Assembly (NCBI GenBank): GCA_963648435.1
Contig: CAVJDT010000037.1
Span: 1-18,006, forward strand
Direction of reading: 5' to 3'
DNA length: 18,006 nt
DNA from: UMGS75 sp963648435
GTDB lineage: Bacteria; Bacillota_I; Bacilli_A; ML615J-28; CAG-313
Shown here: piece after piece, positions 15,501 through 18,006 of the stretch
How positions within the stretch are numbered: position 1 is the first letter of the stretch
Layout: the number at the start of each line of letters is the position of its first letter
Made by a program: the position numbers and the translations under genes
Notes under the pieces: generated by a model
The model's database searches: none
What the model saw: the letters and a program-made list of their open reading frames with translations, nothing else
What the model was told of the DNA's origin: nothing

Positions 15501-15539
15501 GCACCCACACAAAGGCTATTTGTGTGGGTGTATTTTTTT
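15501..15539 (+). terminator. Intrinsic terminator in the MATE leader (probable attenuator)
   Basis: CACCCACACAAA (15502-15513) pairs perfectly with TTTGTGTGGGTG (15519-15530) around a GGCTA loop, and a G-T pair at 15501/15531 extends it. Seven T residues follow (15533-15539). It lies between the promoter and the MATE ATG at 15568, so most transcripts should stop after about 50 nucleotides unless read-through is induced. AATGG (15488-15492) can pair with CCATT (15540-15544) outside the hairpin. It could also serve as the missing terminator of the cotJ operon, since none is seen just after cotJC. Confidence 0.85.
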
Positions 15540-15567
15540 CCATTTATACTTAAAAAGGAGTGAAAAT

Positions 15568-16905
15568 ATGAAAAACAAAACAATATTTAAAGAATTTACA
15601 AAATATATGTCCTTAAGTATTTTGGGGCAAATAGCCTTATCATGCTATACACTAGCTGATACGTTTTTTGTATCTACAAAACTAGGTGCAAACGGATTAA
15701 CTGCTCTTAATCTTGCTTTTCCGATGTTTTGCATTCAAAATGGAATAGGATTAATGATAGGAATGGGTGGGGGAACCAAATACTCCATATATCGAGGCCG
15801 TGGGGAAGAAAACAAGGCTAATCGTATTTTTACAAATTCATTGTATATTGCTGGTGCATTTGCTGTTATTTTCGTTTTGGCTGGTATATTTTTTTCAAAA
15901 CAAATAGTAAAATTTTTAGGTGCTGATGAAACAGTGTTGGAAATGACAAATACTTATCTACAAGTAATGCTTTTATTTGTTCCAGCCTTTTTACTTAATA
16001 ATATACTACAATGCTTTATAAGAAACGATACTAAGCCATCACTTTCTATGGCTTCAATGATTACTGGAAGTTTATCTAATGTCTTGCTCGATTATATATT
16101 TATTTTTCCACTTAATATGGGAATATTTGGGGCTATTTTTGCAACTGGATTGGCTCCTATTATAAGTATTTGTGTGTTATCTCCATATTTGATAAAACGT
16201 AAAAACAAATTTCATTTTGTAAAATCAAAAGTTAATTGGAGCTATGTAAAAGAAATTTTATCAAGTGGATTTTCTCCGTTTTTAATAGAAGCGACATCTG
16301 GTGTTGTTATGTTTTTGTTCAACTTTATTATTTTACGTATAATGGAAAACATAGGTGTTGCTGCATTTGGGGTCATATCGGTTATTTCTCTTGTTGTTAT
16401 TTCGGTTTATACAGGACTTGTCCAAGGTGCTCAGCCTATTATGAGTAGTAATTATGGATCTAAAAATTTTCAAAATGTAAAAATTGTTTTAAAATATACT
16501 TTAATAACAATGCTTATTTTCTCAGGTATAATTTATAGTACAGTTTTTTTTGGAGCAACTAATTTAACATCAATATTTAACAATGAAAAAAATCAAGCAT
16601 TACAAACATTAGCTGAAACAGGTTTAAAATTATATTTTATTGCTTGTCCATTCATTGGTTTTAATATTGTACTTGCAACTTATTTTCTTTCCATAGAAAA
16701 ATCAATATATGCACAAATTATATCATTAGCACGTGGATTTATAGTTCTAATACCTTTAGCATTTCTTTTGTCACATTTGTTCAAAATGACCGGTGTTTGG
16801 TGTGCATATCCAGCTTCAGAAGGAATTGTTACAATCATTGGACTTATATTATATGTTATATCATGTAGAGATTGCAGTGTAAAAAAACACATAGATAAAA
16901 TATAA
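15568..16905 (+). CDS. MATE-family multidrug/Na+(H+) antiporter
   Basis: This 445-residue inner-membrane protein has about twelve hydrophobic segments in two similar halves, the normal size and layout for MATE pumps. The N-terminus is typical (SILGQIALSCYTLADTFFVS, LGANGLTALNLAFPMF, LMIGMGGGTKYSIYRGRGEENKA). The second half repeats the pattern (FLFNFIILRIMENIGVAAFG, GLVQGAQPIMSSNYGSKN). The GMGGGT stretch is like the MepA/DinF side of the family. ATG 15568 is chosen for AAAAAGGAGTG just upstream; the longer frame back to 15520 would begin inside the terminator stem. Expression looks controlled by a consensus promoter, a tandem repeat and an attenuator. A MarR-GNAT regulator lies convergently downstream. 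Substrate cannot be predicted; drug or toxic-metabolite export is the usual role. Confidence 0.93.
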   Translation: MKNKTIFKEFTKYMSLSILGQIALSCYTLADTFFVSTKLGANGLTALNLAFPMFCIQNGIGLMIGMGGGTKYSIYRGRGEENKANRIFTNSLYIAGAFAVIFVLAGIFFSKQIVKFLGADETVLEMTNTYLQVMLLFVPAFLLNNILQCFIRNDTKPSLSMASMITGSLSNVLLDYIFIFPLNMGIFGAIFATGLAPIISICVLSPYLIKRKNKFHFVKSKVNWSYVKEILSSGFSPFLIEATSGVVMFLFNFIILRIMENIGVAAFGVISVISLVVISVYTGLVQGAQPIMSSNYGSKNFQNVKIVLKYTLITMLIFSGIIYSTVFFGATNLTSIFNNEKNQALQTLAETGLKLYFIACPFIGFNIVLATYFLSIEKSIYAQIISLARGFIVLIPLAFLLSHLFKMTGVWCAYPASEGIVTIIGLILYVISCRDCSVKKHIDKI

Positions 16906-16915
16906 AAAATATTGC

Positions 16916-16942
16916 AAAAACCACCCATAAAAGGGTGGCTTT
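16916..16942. terminator. Bidirectional terminator between the MATE and MarR-GNAT genes
   Basis: CCACCC (16921-16926) pairs with GGGTGG (16933-16938) around ATAAAA. On the minus strand five T residues follow the stem (the A run at 16916-16920), which suits the MarR-GNAT gene that ends at 16945. On the plus strand only CTTTAATT follows, so termination of the MATE transcript is weaker. Confidence 0.75.
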
Positions 16943-16944
16943 AA

Positions 16945-17934
16945 TTATGATCGGTAATAGTTAGATAAACGTTTTGGAGCATTATCCCACAAATTGGTTA
17001 AATCGTTTTCAGTAACACTTCCACCAAAACTTAAAATTTCAAATGTTACATTTTGTTGAACATATGTAATTTGCGTTGGTGTAAATCCAGAACGCAAATA
17101 AAATTTCTTACGTTTAATTCTTTGTAATTTGTTAGTTGAATCATACTGTTCTTGTTCAATATCAGCGACTAATACTTTATTATTGTTATTCTTTTTAATT
17201 AGTTCAAGTGCTTGACTACCAAAACCACGATTACGATATTTTGAACTCATTGCAAAATATAATAAGTATACGATATTTTCATATAATAATGTTACACAAA
17301 ATCCTACAAAATTATTCTTATAAGTAAAAATATAGGTATTCATATTATCAATTGTTGATTCTAAAAATTCATCAAGGGGAATTTGTTCATTTTTAGGAAA
17401 AGCTTCATAATATAGTTTTTCAATGTCATGATAATATTTTGATGTGTTATCATATTTAATAATCTCAAGTTCATTTCTTTGAGAAATATTGTATAAATCA
17501 TTAAAATATAATTTAGTTTCAGCACTTAAATTTTTTGTAAAATTTTCTAAAAATTCAATTACATTTTGAAAGTTTTTACTTTCACGGTATGCTCTATCTT
17601 CTATTGTATAAATAGATTTTAAAATTTCATTAGAAAATATTTTTCCATAATCAGTTATCCTTAAGTATTTTTCTTTTTTGTTTTCAGGATTTTCTTCAAG
17701 TGTTAATAACTTTCTTTCTTTACATTCTTGAACAATAGTATTAATGGTTGTTTTGGGGATATCCCATGAATGACATATGTCAGATTGTGTATGGGGTTTT
17801 CCATCATCTAAAGCATATAGTAGTGATAACATATCATCTTTGATGATTAATTTCTTCGCCATTTCTGAATAAATTTGACAAATTACATTTACCGATATCA
17901 TAATTTTTCGAATGTCTTCACGATCATTATGCAT
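16945..17934 (-). CDS. MarR-type winged-helix regulator fused to a GNAT acetyltransferase
   Basis: The product is 329 residues from the ATG at 17934, chosen because AAGGAGGG lies a few bases upstream; the ORF could extend 5 codons, but that would place the ribosome binding site inside the gene. Residues about 5-110 form a MarR-like winged helix: MLSLLYALDDGKPHTQSDIC, then IPKTTINTIVQECKERKLLT as recognition helix, and a KKEKYLRITDYGK wing. A helical linker leads to a GNAT domain in the C-terminal half, with a strand/loop YRNRGFGSQAL around residue 230 that fits the R-x-x-G-x-G acetyl-CoA loop. MarR-GNAT two-domain proteins are known in Bacillota. It points toward the MATE gene, whose upstream repeat is a plausible, unproven target. 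The acetyl acceptor is unknown. No membrane segment. Confidence 0.88.
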   Translation of the reverse strand: MHNDREDIRKIMISVNVICQIYSEMAKKLIIKDDMLSLLYALDDGKPHTQSDICHSWDIPKTTINTIVQECKERKLLTLEENPENKKEKYLRITDYGKIFSNEILKSIYTIEDRAYRESKNFQNVIEFLENFTKNLSAETKLYFNDLYNISQRNELEIIKYDNTSKYYHDIEKLYYEAFPKNEQIPLDEFLESTIDNMNTYIFTYKNNFVGFCVTLLYENIVYLLYFAMSSKYRNRGFGSQALELIKKNNNNKVLVADIEQEQYDSTNKLQRIKRKKFYLRSGFTPTQITYVQQNVTFEILSFGGSVTENDLTNLWDNAPKRLSNYYRS

Positions 17935-17973
17935 ATTTCCCTCCTTCAAAACCTAAACTCCCGTAAAAAATAT

Positions 17974-18002
17974 AGTATACAAAACCAATTAAAAATTAAC
18001 TA
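17974..18002 (-). promoter_or_regulatory. Weak putative promoter for the MarR-GNAT gene
   Basis: On the minus strand TATACT (17979-17974) would be the -10, with a poor TAGTTA (18002-17997) 17 bases upstream. The stretch from 17950 to the window edge is AT-rich with no gene visible. A GTATAC palindrome overlaps the -10 and could be part of an operator. Confidence 0.3.
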
Positions 18003-18006
18003 GAAT

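Noticed and set aside
15520..15567. N-terminal extension of the MATE protein starting at 15520
   Set aside because: The start would lie in the terminator loop and stem, and a good ribosome binding site precedes ATG 15568.
15485..15567. MATE leader as a guanidine (ykkC-type) or other known riboswitch
   Set aside because: The RNA before the terminator is only about 13 bases, too short for an aptamer, and no ACGR-type loops or known conserved cores are seen.

Overview
The window looks like a chromosomal segment of a very AT-rich, low-GC Gram-positive bacterium (Bacillota) that uses the standard bacterial code: TGA is a stop and TGG is Trp. It carries peptidoglycan genes, a spore-coat cotJ operon, a short DnaE polymerase and a fragment of an RHS polymorphic toxin. 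Together these suggest a gut-type Bacilli lineage, such as Erysipelotrichales or the Mollicutes-adjacent clades. That placement is an inference from gene content and base composition, not from a marker phylogeny.

Left edge (1-1850), a toxin variable region. The 3' end of an RHS gene has a recognisable RHS-core end followed by a glycine-rich beta-type tip. A small zinc-ribbon ORF follows it. Then comes an orphan toxin-tip-like ORF with no delivery domain, followed by a probable immunity gene. A repeat of about 44-55 bp, made of a conserved 26-mer plus a terminator hairpin, lies on both sides of this orphan pair. This looks like a tandem array of displaced toxin/immunity cassettes. The first terminator is broken exactly where the orphan toxin ORF begins.

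Housekeeping core (1960-14375), all on the + strand. dnaE, a ROK sugar kinase, phosphoglucomutase and glucose-6-phosphate isomerase form one tight unit that ends in a terminator. The three sugar genes would link glucose, G6P, G1P and F6P, and so connect glycolysis to cell-wall and glycan precursors. A near-consensus promoter then drives tgt (queuosine tRNA modification) and an overlapping lipoprotein of unknown function, again closed by a terminator. ftsW, murG and murB follow as a remnant of a division and cell-wall cluster, with a terminator overlapping the end of murB.

Spore-coat unit (14405-15375). A single ORF appears to fuse CotJA-like and CotJB sequences. It overlaps cotJC, a manganese-catalase-like coat protein with all five metal ligands in place.

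Resistance-type module (15400-17950). A perfect 25-bp direct repeat abuts a consensus -35. It is followed by a strong intrinsic terminator placed between promoter and gene, then a MATE efflux pump. Convergent to the pump, across a bidirectional terminator, is a MarR-type winged-helix regulator fused to a GNAT acetyltransferase. The promoter, operator-like repeat, attenuator and regulator make this look like an inducible detoxification unit.

No tRNA, rRNA, insertion sequence or CRISPR array was seen. I found no clearly unprecedented system. The best candidates for new biology are the toxin-cassette duplication and the repeat/attenuator control of the MATE gene.
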